Made by a program: the position numbers and the translations under genes | Source: Phlebiopsis flavidoalba | Lineage: Eukaryota; Basidiomycota; Agaricomycetes; Polyporales; Phanerochaetaceae | DNA length: 64,000 bases | Direction of reading: 5' to 3' | Assembly (NCBI GenBank): GCA_035772785.1 | Contig: JAOCPU010000023.1 | Span: 62,001 to 126,000, forward strand | In this document: piece by piece, positions 35,369 through 48,100 of the stretch | Numbering within the stretch: the first letter of the stretch is position 1 | How the letters are laid out: the number at the start of each line of letters is the position of its first letter | Notes under the pieces: generated by a model | What the model saw: only the letters and a program-made list of their open reading frames with translations | Databases searched by the model: none | Told to the model about the DNA's origin: nothing

Positions 35369-37091
35369 TCAATGGTGCCCAAAAACTGCAGTGGTTTTAT
35401 ACGGTTTCCTCGAGGAACGCAATTTCCTCTTTACTGAGCTCCGATTGTCAATGGCGTTCTACATATCCGTCAACAACTTGTCTACTCTCGTGGCGTTTCT
35501 GGAAGCGTACCGATGATCTCACGTAGGTTCTCGAGTTGCGTTGTCGCCGACAAGGGTGCAGTGACGCCATCTTTGGAAAGACACCACGCTGTGGCAATCT
35601 GTGCCATCGTGAGCTGTTTCCTTGCGGCTAATTCCTCGACCCTAGGGAAAGCCAAAATCGAATTAGCTTCACTGGTCCTTACCTCCGAGAAAATCATAGC
35701 CAGCTGATACACCTAACGACGACGTCTGCCGCACCATCCCCCACGCGTACGCCGTAGCCCATGGATCTGTTTGACCGCGGGTCGTCTTTTTCACTTTCAG
35801 TTCGCGGTCGGGTGAGAGCACCGCGGGCAAGAGGTGACCAAGGGATCGAGCCGACGCCAAACATCTTACTCTCATATTTCATCAGTGGACGGGTAGAGGT
35901 ATTGAGGGAGTTAGCCACCTTCAGTGTGGGCATCATTTCACGCTCCTCCTTCGCGGTAGAGGAGATTGTAATGGTTTTGCAGTCGAGATGAAGGGCGTGA
36001 GCTTGTTTATGATAGCATAATCTGACACCAGAAAAACACATCAGAATCTAGTGTGTCGAGTCTGAGGCGGTGAGCATACTTTTGCATGGCGTGGACTGGG
36101 ATTTACATATCAGTGTTTGAAATAGAGCGCTCGACAGGAAAATTGGACATACATTGATACGCGTGGGCAAGAGGACATGCCAATATATCTCACATAACCC
36201 GCCTTTACCACGTCATGCAGGGCCTGCATCGTTTCCTCGATCGGAGTGTCGTAGTCAAACCTATGACCTACAAGGTGGTGATCAGCATTTCTATTAGACT
36301 GAGAAGCCTAGCAGACTAACATTGAAGCACATCGATATACTCAAGCTGTAGTCGGCTAAGGCTCGCCTTTACGGAGTCGAAGATATGCTAAGAGATAGTA
36401 TGAGCGTAATTGTCCTAGAAAGTAGACGAAGAATTCTAGCCATCACACCTTGCGGCTCAGACCTTTCTGTTAATAATGACACCGAATTCCTCTCGGGAGA
36501 CTTCCCAGAGCGCATGATACTAATGCTTGGATCGGGGGAGACGGGGCCGCACACCTATAGAAACGTGACATCAGCGGACACATGTCGCGAGTAAACAAAA
36601 ACACCCCTACTTTAGTCATGATAACAAGCTCATATTCGCGGGGCAGATTCAGCCTCTTGATCACGTTTCCAAGAATAATCTCGGTGTGTCCGTGGAGTAT
36701 ACCTGGCAGAGCGTCAGATCAATCATAGCCTGACCTACCTGAAAAATATTCCTACGTTAGCTGTGTCGAAGGTCTGGATGCCAGCATCGTAACTAAAAAA
36801 AAAAAAAAAAAAAAAATAACACAGTTGTGAGCTTTCATCGCGGAAAAGAGACTCAGAAATATCATACGCATATTTAATGTGCTTGAGGGCTTCTTCCTCG
36901 TCGAGAACCCAATCTTGCCAGCTCTTGAGACCATACTGCATGGTGCCGCAGAATAATCTTTGAAACTTTCAGTCCGGAGTTGCCCAGACGGACTAGACGA
37001 GGGGAACATCATTTCAATGTCGGACCGGGTCTGAACTGAATCAAAAATACCTACCATACTTCATCTTCGTTGGAGGCACAGTGGTAGCCAT
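35369..37091 (-). CDS. aldo/keto reductase, AKR2
   Basis: Close tandem paralog of AKR1. It starts [13 protein letters not shown] at 37091. It continues with [24 protein letters not shown] sequence (frame-shifted near 36950), [19 protein letters not shown], then [12 protein letters not shown] after an intron that ends in an unusually long T run, [12 protein letters not shown] and [27 protein letters not shown] with [48 protein letters not shown] with [18 protein letters not shown], and [15 protein letters not shown] to a stop at 35369-35371. Active-site Tyr, Lys and His segments are kept. Frame breaks include one base missing near 36697 (YS.GHTEIIL) and an extra base in the GGG run at 36165-36167. 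Confidence 0.88.
36795..36816 (-). repeat. T22 tract (A22 on plus) directly before a splice acceptor of AKR2
   Basis: A run of 22 A on the plus strand. On the coding strand it is a T run ending ..TTTAG/TTACGATGCTGG, so it forms the whole polypyrimidine tract of that intron. It is the longest homopolymer in the window, and its length in the assembly should be treated with caution. Confidence 0.8.
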
Positions 37092-37620
37092 TGATAATGC
37101 CTTGTGCGTGCTGGGTGCGACCTACTAGAGATCTTTGGACGATCATGATCAGGATGGTCTTATATACCTTTTGGCATTAAGAGCGCCAATGTGGGTTGAG
37201 CCCCGCTGACGAATGTGCATAGCGTAAAGTCAGATGAGAAGACCCTGTATTTGCGTTCTCATCGCGGAGCACATCATGAAGTATATGGCCATCCGACCAT
37301 TGCGTCGAGCAGGGTCGAAAGCAAGCGTTTCCGACGGATTGGCTCCATGCGAGAAATGGGAAACTGGGCTGTCAAGATGCGTACGTGTCGGCGCGTGCAC
37401 GGCGCGTCTGTGGAACTTTCTCAACTGCGGGCTCAGCATGATCTCACTTCGTATCTACTAACCAATATTAGAACTTACGATCGCACGTTTAGCAAACGAA
37501 ACCGTATACTTTAGATTCCCGCGGGAGATTCACTTCTTTCCCTGCTTTCAGTTAACTCAAGGCCAAACAGAACACAGGTGAATAACATCAATTTTATAGA
37601 ATACACAGTGAGCGTAATGC

Positions 37621-39337
37621 TTAGCTGTGTCCCAGAATGGGAACATTCACATATGGCTCTTCTAGATACTGTTGTTCCTCTTTAGTCAGCTCTATTTCGG
37701 TAGCAGCTGGGAAGGTACAAGATGAGCACCATTGAGTCGACCACACTACCAAAACGTACCGATGATATCCTTCAGATTGTTGAGATTTGTAGTACCAACA
37801 ATAGGTGCAGTGACACCATCCTTCGAAAGCGTCCAAGCGATCGCGAGCTGCGCCATGCTGACATGCTTTTTCTGCGCCAATTCCTCAAGCCTATATAATT
37901 CAGTTCAATTGTTACTCTACAGGGTAAGGCAGCATACATACCTGTTGACGATCTCGGTAGTCCCCCCTTGAAGATATCGGCCAATGAGCCTAGACGTATT
38001 CAGCGTGAGAAAGATGAGATGACTTGAAGAATTCACGTACCAGTCGGTCTCAGCCCGCTTCGACTGTTTGTCGAGCGGACGGCTAAGGAGACCACGGGGC
38101 GATTGGTGACCAGGGATGCTACCTACACCGAACATCTGACAGATACGCAGACATCAGGGATGTGTACTCCCGGCCGCGCAATAAATATGAGCACATACCT
38201 TCAATGTCGGGAACATTTCACGCTCCTCTTCTCGGTAAATCAAGTTGTAGTGATTTTGCATTGAAACGAATGGGGTCAGGTTGTGGTTTATCGCGTAGTC
38301 TAAAATAAAACTTAAGTCAGCAAAATATACGAGGGCGGGAGACTGGCAGCGTACTCTGCATGGCCTGGACTAGAACGTTACCGTAAGCACACGACCTTCG
38401 TAGTCACAAAACTTCAGGCTCACACTGGTATGCATAACAGGAGCTCATGCCAACCATAGCGGACCCAGCCCAACTTGACGACATCGTTGCAGGGCTTGCA
38501 TTGTCTCCTCCATGGGAGTATTGTAGTCATACCGATGGCCTTTTGTGAGGGTCAGCGAGTAACGGAAGAAATTGCCTGAGAGGTTTACATTGCAACAAGT
38601 CAATGTAGTCCACTTGCAGACGCCTTAACGATGCTTGGACAGAGTCGCAAAAATATGCTGACATATAATTGGAGGTCAATATTTAGTTCTGCCTTGCAAC
38701 AACTACCGCACCTTACGACTCAAGCCCCACTGGTTTACGAGCATCCGATTTCGTCCGGATTTAGGCGCAGGGTCACACACATTTGTGGTGTAGTCGCGTG
38801 CGATGGGGTGTCCTACCTGCAATATATCACCGTCGGTGAGCCAGCCCCATGTCCGTCGCGTTCATACAAACGCACTTTTGTCATGATGACAAAGCTGCGG
38901 AGGGATGTTCGCGAGGTAAGCCTAGCTTCCTGATCCGCGTTTCCGAAGCATAATTTCTGTTAGTCCATTTGAATACACCTGAGGTTAATGAGTCCATGTG
39001 AGAAAGACAGATGATTTTTTTCGAGCGAACATCTGCAAAAGTATCAAACGTCTGGATCCCGTGTTCATATCTTACGGTGCGTGAGCAGGCGCGGAGCCAT
39101 GACAATCAAGAACAGACTTACGCGAATTTGATGTGCTCAGTGGCCTCTTCCTCTCCGAGTGCCCACTCCTGCCATCCTTTGTCGCCGTACTGCATTGTTC
39201 CGAGTACGATCTTGGAAATTTTGAGGCCGGAGTTGCCCAGGCGAACTATGTTTTATTATCAGTGTCCTATTCGCTCGCTCACGGAGCTACCACTTACCAT
39301 ATTTCATTCTCTTCTGAGGAGATGTTGGCGAGGTCAT
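37621..39337 (-). CDS. aldo/keto reductase, AKR3
   Basis: Third tandem member. It starts MTSPTSPQKRMKYG at 39337. The next exons give [20 protein letters not shown] with a DKGWQEWALGEEEATEHIKFA-like continuation and IQTFDTFAD, VYSNGLTEIML, GHRYDYNTPMEETMQAL, then, after frame breaks, WVRY and [48 protein letters not shown]-type sequence, GVTAPIVGTTNLNNLKDII, and ELTKEEQQYLEEPYVNVPIL with a stop at 37621-37623. More frame breaks are visible than in AKR1 and AKR2 (38454-38455, 38487-38488, about 38060-38100 and 38900-38960). I read these mostly as sequence errors because the motifs survive on both sides, but a young pseudogene is possible. Confidence 0.82.
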
Positions 39338-40300
39338 GGTGATAGTCGAGTACAGAAGGCGATAAATCTGCACAAGATCTTATATACCCGCCAGACTATC
39401 GTTTTACCCTTTGCGGCATGAGGTCATTCCGATTATACTCTGAGTGCGATGTTTGCGGGGAGATCAGATTTTTGATATCAACCGATGGAGACCTTGTGTT
39501 TGTTTGGGTATGGTCCAGACACATGCTGGGATTTGAGGACAAGGATCTTATCTCCGAGCTCACAGTAGCGAGGGGTGATCACGACCTAAGTGTCTTGACC
39601 AGACTTAGCCTCGGTACTATCTAGCCACAAGTAATTACTCACTTAGCTTACTACCTCTCTACACTGTCTTTCGCTAATCTCTCAATGCACGATCGCCCTT
39701 CTGCCCCTTCCGTGGTTCTTACACGCCCATCGGGACCCGAGAGTACGGCTCGATCGTCTGCAATTCCGAGTCCTTGCAGTACTGATTGGTGCTGTGGCAG
39801 AAATAATGGAAACAGCCACGATCTATGACAAGCGGTGTATCGTTGTTTTCTACTTCCTCCTCTTTTCAATAGTGCAAGTAGTCCGACATGGAGCGACTCA
39901 AGACAAGAGAGTAGCAGGATGCCATCGTTCAGGTCAGCAACCGCGGCCTCGGCCCTCAGTAAGGTGTTTACATTGACTCCTTTTGGTTCGAACCTGCGAA
40001 AGAAAAGTTTGCAGATTTTGCGAAGATTGGACTTAGCCGAAGACTTACCAGTCGAAACAGCGCTATTCATCGCTGACGCATCCGACGCCGTCGGACGCCC
40101 TAAACATTGGCTTCCTTCATATGTCTTTGATTTTATCGAGACAGATATGAATGTGGGCAATGAAAATACAGAACGTGAGCTGAGAATGTCTGCAAGTCTC
40201 ATTCGAGATTCAGGTATTCTCCGGATGTTTCCAAAGCTCCAAAGTTGCCATGAGAGACATGAGAGGTTCGGCCGGGAAGCAAAAGAGAGATGATAAAACA
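39338..40300. other. open on both strands; unidentified possible gene
   Basis: 39651-40301 is a single open frame of 216 codons on the minus strand, and most of it (39835-40293) is also open on plus. The plus reading contains ALSKVFTLTPFGSNL and AEDLPVETALFIADASDAV. The minus reading contains SNLRKICKLFFRRFEP and LNDGILLLSCLESLHVGLL. Neither matches a family I know, and I cannot decide the strand. The 300 bp upstream of AKR3 is its likely promoter. Confidence 0.25.
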
Positions 40301-40687
40301 ACGGTATTGCAGTATGTGATAAAGTTCATGACATAAGAGCGAAAAAAATTTGTGAAGGATGGAGGTTGTAATGAGAAAAGCGTCGCTTGCAGCCAAAGCG
40401 TATCAGTGCTTCGGATCAAATACGCCCGACTCATTCCCTTTTTTAGCACACCGCCTCTTCGGCGTACTCGGGTACAGACGTGTAGACGCCTGTGCCTCAT
40501 CTTGTACCTTGACCGCCAACTGTCTTACTTTCGACATCTTATATCCCCCTCATCTATATCCAGCAGTCCCTGAAATAAGAATCCGACTACTTGTCTGCGT
40601 TGTCGTTCTGCCCGACGCTCACAACGGCTCAAAGAAGCTACTCTTGTCCCTTCACTTGCTGTTTGCCTCCTGTACCAAACCGACACA

Positions 40688-41983
40688 ATGACGATCTCAA
40701 TACCCGACTACTGGATAGAAAAGCTCACTAGATGCGAGAACCTCTCTGAGCCGGACATGAAGACCCTCTGTGAGCGCGTGTGCGGTGTATACTGATGGAA
40801 GAGTCGAATATCCAACCCGTCTCGAGCCCGGTGACCATCTGCGGCGACATCCACGGACAGTACTGGGACCTGCTTGAGCTGCTACGTAAGGGAGGCAAGC
40901 CCCCAGACACCAGCTACATTTTTATGGCACGTAGGTGTCTCTCAGGTACGCCCTGCTGCCGAGCTGAGACGACGCGCTAGGGTGATTTTGTCGACCGTGG
41001 GCACTACAGTCTCGAGACGGTATCATTGTTGCTGGCGCTGAAGGCCAAGTGAGTTTCAGCCATCTCTATTGATTTTCTGGTTTTGATGAACCTCTCAGAT
41101 GGCCTGACAAAGTCACGCTACTGCGGGGGAATCATGAGAGCAGGCAAATTACTCAAGTATACGGCTTCTATGGTTCGAAGTGCTCACTTATATGCGTGGG
41201 CAATGACTCATCTAGTCATCAGATGAATGTCAACAGAAATACGGCGGTGCTCTGGTATGGAAGGCCTGCTGTAGCGTCTTTGATTAACATGAACCTGGCG
41301 GCGGTATGTAAAGTCCCTCAGGTGTCTTCCAATGGGGTCTGACATACTTGAAGATCATTGACGGCGAGACTCTATGCGTCCACGGAGGTCTATCACCAGA
41401 CGTACGAACACTGGATCAAATACGAGTTCTGTCGAGGGCGCAGGAGATCCCGCATGAAGGTGCTTTCTGTGGTAAATATGTTCTGATAATGAATACGGGC
41501 AAGCCTGACAGCTCGGCAGACCTAATGTGGTCCGACCCGGACGACGTGACAACTGGGCGGTGAGCCCAAGGGGCGCAGGATGGTTATTTCGGTGCAAGTG
41601 TAACGCAGGAGGTCAGCCGAAATCCCCGAACGCACTCCGCGTGTGACCTGACCTTTTGTAGTTCAACCACGTCAACTCTTTACGTCTCATAGCTCGCGCA
41701 CATCACTCGTACAAGAAGGTTACAAGTACATGTTTTTGACGAGCAACTCGTAACTGTGTGGTCGGCGCCGAATTACTGTTACCGATGCGGGAATATGGCT
41801 TCAATATTAACCGTAATCCGAGAGGATGGCACGCGGCATTTCACTGTGTATGATGCAAGCACCGGAGAATGAGAATGACAAGGGTCAGAAGAATAGAAAA
41901 ATGGTGCGTACATTGCCTCACTGATTTGGAAGGGGCCCGCTGAGGCCTCAATGACCGTGATAGGCATGCAATACTTTGTATGA
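40688..41983 (+). CDS. SIT4: serine/threonine protein phosphatase, PP6 (Sit4)-type catalytic subunit
   Basis: PPP-family metallophosphatase acting in the cytosol and nucleus; Sit4/PP6 members act in G1 progression and nutrient signalling. It starts [20 protein letters not shown] at 40688. The catalytic blocks appear in order: [140 protein letters not shown], a CYRCGN context near 41780, and [14 protein letters not shown] last mini-exon (41964-41983) ends QYFV and a stop, like the Tyr-Phe-Leu tail of the PP2A group. WSDPDDV plus [16 protein letters not shown] favours PP6 over PP4 or Ppg1. Single-base breaks lie near 40790 and 40930. It is flanked by reductases on both sides. Confidence 0.88.
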
Positions 41984-42867
41984 TTAGCTGTTAATTGTAT
42001 GACACAGACGTACTTTGGATGTTTACTGCTCGATGATTGATGCGGTGAATGCTTTCTCTCGATCGACGTTTCGTGTCATTGGCTCTACTGCAGAATTAGC
42101 TAACCGTCTACACTCGACCCGGGGGGGACCGGCGCGAGCTGCATCGTCGCCTCATGGGATATACAAATGGTAAGTGCCAGATATAGGTTGCACAACATTC
42201 CTTTCAGTGCATGCTGCTAATCGCTCTTTTACAGAACGTATCGTCATCGCCAGGGAATTGCTGCGTTCGCATAAATGATACATGTCGGCACGCCCCCAGT
42301 TCAACGCACGTTGGAGTGCATGCTCTGAAACAGTGTGATGTTGGTCACTTTCGTTGCTGAGAAGCTTCTTAAGAAGTCCTGATCGACATTTGCCGCAGGA
42401 CGCGTCCAGCATCCAAAGCCCCCGGCGCACGCTGACTCACCGTGCGCCCGAGGCTTGGCACATTGATAACCTTGCCTCACGTGGCGGCACATCGAGATTT
42501 CCTGAGTAGCTCCCAGGATGCGGCTTGGTAAACGATTTCCGGCGCAAAACACCGGGCATGGCGGCGCATTGACGAGGTGAGACTCCAGACATAAAAAGAT
42601 GCGTGGAGGAGCAATATTGCATATGAGGTACACGACAGGCACAACCAAGACATCGGTACGGGAACAAACTGTGGTTGGGGGACGATTAATATTCACTGGG
42701 CATTGTGGAAGAGGCCGTCCATGATTCATCCTTTCAGACTCCCCAACTTCTCTGCCCCACACCCGTTATACTTACTCTCATCCGGCAATGGCTGCTACTT
42801 GCAAAAAAAGAGGATGCAATATGGTACGGCCAAATATGATCTATCCGCTCGTTTGAGTGCTGAAAAC
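41984..42867. other. unassigned sequence between PP6 and AKR4
   Basis: A minus-strand frame (42301-42762) is open but carries no recognised motif. The stretch probably contains the PP6 3' flank and the AKR4 promoter. Confidence 0.3.
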
Positions 42868-44856
42868 ATGTCGCTCAACGCTACGTTCTACTCGTAGTCC
42901 GTCTTGGCATAAATCTGGACCTCAAAGCATCTCCAAGATCATCCTAGGCACAATATGCGAATACGGTCTCAAGAGACCGTGGCACGCTGATCTTCTGGGT
43001 TTTCTCGGTGATAGCAGAAGAAGCTATGCCAGCACATTAAAATACGCCGTAGAGTTTGCTTTGCCGCGTTTCGTAGGCCACAGGATGCAAACCCTTCTCC
43101 GTCAGCTGGGACGCTGGGGGTATCCAGTCTTTTCGACACCGCCAATGTGAGTTGTATCTTCTTCGTACGCACCCGGATTTGTGGTTGACGAGCGTACGCT
43201 CTATAGGTCTATTCAAACGGCGAACTCAGAGATAATTCTCAGGTCACTGGGAACGCCATCAAGAAATTGGGTCTTCTGCCCGTGAAGAAGTCGTTATCTA
43301 ATACCGAAGGTGGCGCATAACAAATTTGCGATCACTGCAGCTCCGCGCTCTTCATCACAGAGTTTTACATCATTTTAAACCCGGCCCTACAGCTATGTCG
43401 GAGCTGTAATCCCCGACCCACTAAAATCAACATCACTGACCACTAGGAAAACAGCCCGAATGACTATGGCATTATCAAAAGCCAGTAAAGGTCTCAATCG
43501 CAAGGCAAGCCAACCTGCCCGTCACCCGGTGTCATAATCTTCTGACTTGGGTGTAACTTCTAAGCACATCTTTTACTCGGTGGCAAGGGCCAGCTTGAAG
43601 CGCCTTCAGTTTAAGATTAGATTATCATCGATTTGTTGCAATGCAAGAGTTCCTTCAACGTCACCTTTTGTGCTTCGGCTCAGCCTAAACCCTACTTGCA
43701 GGTCGTACCGTTGATTTGATAGAGGTAGACTGAGCAAAAAAATACCGATTGTGAGGAAGAGCCATGCAATTAACTGTCTACAGGGGAGCGTCTTTCCATC
43801 TGGCTACTTCAGGGGGCGTGAAAAAAAACCATTGTGCATTGGAGGCGTCATGGCTATGCCTATCAGTGTGCGTGCGTGTCCGTTCTTCTTCGCTCGGGTC
43901 GTGACCTAAAAGCTTCACATGTTCCTTGTCTAGTCCATGCTATGCAGAGTAACGTGTAAACTAGTATACTGCTCTACACTTGACCTCTTACATCTGGACG
44001 CACGACCTAACGCCAGTTGCGAATAAAACTGACCCGCCTTTCATGCAATCGATGCAGAACTCACTACATACCTTCGGTGGCTACCGGGGTTACGAGGAGG
44101 AGCAGCTGATGTGATGGTTTGCCTACTGCTGAAGGTGTGGGTGTGATGAGTTTTTGATCTGTTTTTGCCTGCAAAAATACACTTATAGCAGTTTGGCAAG
44201 ATTGTACGGTGTGGTGTTGCTAAGTTCCATGGTCGCCACTTGGCGAGTGGGGTCTTCCTCACTTGCGGCCGGTTATGCAAGCAAAGGAGAGTAATCAACG
44301 CTCAAACGTCTTGACCATTATCGTTGTCCCGTTCCATCTAACAGCCATTGGCCGGTGCAATTTTGTTATCCTAGATGGGGTGCGATCCCGGCTAAGCAAC
44401 GGAGTCCCCGTTAACGCTAACTATTGGAGAGGCTAGATATATCGGTGAAAAGAGGTGGCCCTTATTCCGCGACTGCAGTTGTTGCGCGACGTTTAAGCTC
44501 ACCTAGATATGTCCTTGTAGAGATTGAAAGAGCTCTTGCGCAGCGCAAGGGTGTGACCATGGCCCGATTGCACACCGGCTTTGGTGTGTGGGTTTGGGCT
44601 CTTTAGGAGGATGATTCGGTTGAGGGTTTACTGGCACCGCATTTGTGTTGCACAACGAAGCTCGAGAACTTGGGACCTGAGATCATTGGTTGCGTACTCT
44701 GTTGGCATTCTGGTGGAGACTGATACAACGTAGTATGTTCCAACAGATTGCAACAGGTGCTCTTGACGGATAAACTCGAGTGACGAGTGACATCAGTATC
44801 TCGAAGAGCCATATAAACCCACTGCCGTGCCTTCGGCACTGGTAAACGGGACTTGA
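42868..44856 (+). pseudogene. diverged aldo/keto reductase, AKR4, opposite orientation
   Basis: A fourth reductase on the plus strand. The start MSLNATFYS at 42868 matches the short N-terminal exon of the others. Then follow KSGPQSISKIILGT and YGLKR, FLGDSRRSYASTLKYA, AGGIQSF with HRQC (broken), YSNGE and GNAIKKLGLLPVKKS. Later come AQRKGVTMARLHTGF, GLLAPHLCCTTKLENLGPE and QYLEEPYKPTAVPSALVN with a stop at 44854-44856. The order and the intron-like gaps match AKR1-3, but identity is lower, several conserved residues are changed, and I could not find the catalytic His segment between 43.3 and 44.4 kb. It is called a pseudogene with reservation; it could be a noisy but divergent gene. Confidence 0.6.
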
Positions 44857-45163
44857 TTGTTCATCATCTGACGACGGGTATGGTGATGTATTCCGGTATC
44901 CCCGGGGGGGGGACCAAACCACTTCCAAATCATATTTGTTCGATTCAGAAAATACTGGTTTATCGCACTCGGTCAATTCATGTCAAAGCCGCTGAAATTT
45001 ATGTACACACTCGACACTTTGACACTGACAGTCTTCATTACCCGAATGCAAAGGGCAGCGCTGATCTTACTTGAGTAACACGAAGTTATGTGACCAAGAA
45101 CATCGAGAGGTACACAGTATAGGTTTTCAGCTGTTGTCATGCAATCGTGCAGATCCTCAGGCC

Positions 45164-48100
45164 TCAGTCGTCGACTTCGACACCACTAAATAGGTTTTCG
45201 ACTTCGATCCTCGTTTTTGCGTTTTGGAGCTACGGAAACAGAAGCGAATTTGAGAGTCTATAGGATAGTGTTTATAGCTTGCACACGTACAGGACCATGT
45301 TCGCCGACTCAAACCGTGTCATTGGCAATGATTCGATAGACATGTGACGGGTTTTCTTCTGCCCGATCCTATGCACGCGCCCAATGGCCTGATTCCTGAT
45401 TTTGCTAACTCAGAACTGTCCTCGTCCTCAGCAAGTCTACCAAAAGACTGCTCACCTCAAGATAAGGATTCCACCATGGATCAAGGGGTAAATGACATGG
45501 TTGCATGACGTGAATATTGATCCTTCCCCGCCGGATTTCATTGTCTCAATAGTACCGAATGTAACGCGGATCTTCTTTCGTCATGGTTCATGGGGCAGAA
45601 CTTCGAGATGTCGGTAAAAAATAGAAACATCAGCCGAAATAAAGGTGTCTGCAAAACGAAAGAGTAAGAATTAGTAGGAGCATCAGGGGTATCGTAAAAT
45701 TAAGGTAGGCAGTGAGGACGTACATAGGCTATGCAGCACGCCACAAGTATCGAGCTCTTGCGAGATAGTATGTTGAGGTGGGCCTTTGAAATGGGACTAT
45801 GGATGACTATGAGCAGTCATCACGATGGAAGGAGACAGATGCGTACGAAGATATAGCTTTCTCATTCGGTGATTTCTCGAAGATTGTCCAGAGTATAGAG
45901 AGCGCTTTTGCGGATCTTTGTCGAGACGTGCCTGTCGGTGAAGAGGTGTCTGATGTGTTGATCTCTGGGGGAAAGTCCAGCCTAACATCGCTTCCGCTGC
46001 CTGATGAACCCTCGTTGATGTCCTGCTGCATGAACCAAGATCCTGATGACGGGATAGGGTAAACGTAAGTCATATTTAGTACACCTGTTAGAACAACGTC
46101 TAACGTACCCTTGCGACACCTGTATCCCGCGCGAACCCGAATCCTTCTTGATGCGCAGCTTGCCGAGTAAGAGACGGGCTCCAAGGATGCTGCCGGCGTC
46201 ACTTCAGTCTTGTTTTTCGTGGATCCCAGGTGAGCGCGAGACGTACCTTGCCTCAGGCGAACAAGCATGGTGAAGTTGTCCCCATGTGCGTACACGTACG
46301 TCGAACGCAATCATAATACAACCCGTTCTTCATCTGTAAGATCAATGACGTACGTCTTGTCCTCGGTACGGGACGGTAGAGTGACATATGCTTTACCGCG
46401 ACGCGAGATTTTGGGCCTATAGATGCACGTTTGGCGGAGCGCAGCCTGACAGCAATGTGAGTATTTGGAATACCTAGAGTGGAACACGCACCTTAAGGTT
46501 TCTTTGTACGTTAACCTGATTCCATGACTTCACCTTCAACGTCTGGTCGTTCCATCCAATGAATGCGAACTGAGCGTACAAGTCGCGTGGAAAGTTCTGC
46601 GGGAAGCCAGTGTGAGCTTCACATAGTGGAATAACATTTTCAACGAGCTGACCTGCACTGGAGTCGCGCTGAGTAATAAAGAGACGCGTCTTCGCAGTGC
46701 AAGGCAGGCCTTCGTGGTAAGCGAATCGGGGTTACACAACTTATGTGACTCGTCTGCTACAACGCGCCCCCAGCGAACGTGGTAGAGGGTCCCAGTTGCG
46801 TGCTGTCTCTAGCCAAATTGTCATGTATAGCCTCAGTATGTCCGTCGTGCTGTAACCTGACTTGATTATCATATGTCGCTAGCTAGGCGGAGTCAGCCAG
46901 TCGGCCTAATAGGCGGCGCGCTGAAAGTACTGACCGCAACGTCGTAAGTGGAAAATGTTCTCGGGGGCTAGGAGCGGATGAATTAGACGATGAGACCAAG
47001 ACATGACACAGAGACCTACGAGTTTCCCTGAAGTCCTTAGCGTCCTCCGCGTGGTAAAATAATACTCGTAACATAGGAGCAAACGTCCTGATCTCTTTAT
47101 GCCACTGTTTCAACATGGTAGAGTTCGGACATAAGATCCTGAGTAGCGATACCAGGTCATTATAAGGACAAGCCGCTCTGGACTGAAACAGACTCACAAA
47201 GTAGGTTCTCCTAGTTCAGCGCGAGTCGTTGCTATCAGAGCAATAGTGAGAATTGTCTTTCCCATTCTAACGTGAAGAGAACGATGTCATTTCCTGATCA
47301 TTTTCAATCGGGAATATGCCTACCCGGTATCCCATTTCACTAGAGTGCCCGTCAATCTATCGCATGCCCTGCCGCGGGCCGGAGGAGAAGATGGCCCTTT
47401 TCACGTTCCAAAATGCGGTTTAGGTCGCGGCGCTGAGCCAGTCGTACAAGTCTCTCAGGTCTACGTCAGTGACCTGATCGAGTGTTTCCAGAACACTTTT
47501 CTTGTGAGCGTACGTTGTCCCAGACTACGTGACGAGAAGAAGGTACTGGGTCAGAATATCGTGGCTTCCGTTGTCCCTTTGCCCTTCCCGAAGACCGGGG
47601 AGTTGTGGTCAGGGTACTTGGTAAAGGGGCATACGCCGTGGATGGTGCGACATTGTCGGGATCACGAAGGTAGGATGTGTCAGGGGAAGGTACATTTGCC
47701 GAAGGCGATCACAGGCGAGTTTGAACGAGTGGCGTTGCGGATGGCAACTTCTTGGACAATGCGGTTCGTATCTTGCGCATTTGGAGAGATGTGTGTGGGT
47801 AATGCAAACCCCTTGGGGTCCTTGGGTCCTTCTTCGTCGTCTAAGAAAGAAGAAATTACCCAGCGTAAGTGAGAGGATTCATAGTAATGAGGGGAAGAGA
47901 ACAAGGGGAGACGGCAAAGAATGGGTGCAGAGGTATGGTCGATATCATTGAACCCGTCGGCCTTGCTACACTGTAGCATGTTAACCGCTGGCGGCATACG
48001 TACCATATAGCAGCGTTGCCAAAGACCTCTCGCGTGTCGATCGATTCGCAACACGTTTGTTTGCGAACCCGTGTATCGTTGACATGCGCTCCCTCGCCGG

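Noticed and set aside
36795..36816. A22 run as the polyA tail of a retroposed sequence
   Set aside because: On the coding strand it sits exactly at a splice acceptor of AKR2 and no target-site duplication or inserted body is seen.
44360..44420. GGGTGCGATCCCGGCTAAGC as a tRNA or 5S-like element
   Set aside because: No cloverleaf or box A; it falls inside the AKR4 locus, where it can be read as a diverged GVGSIP segment.
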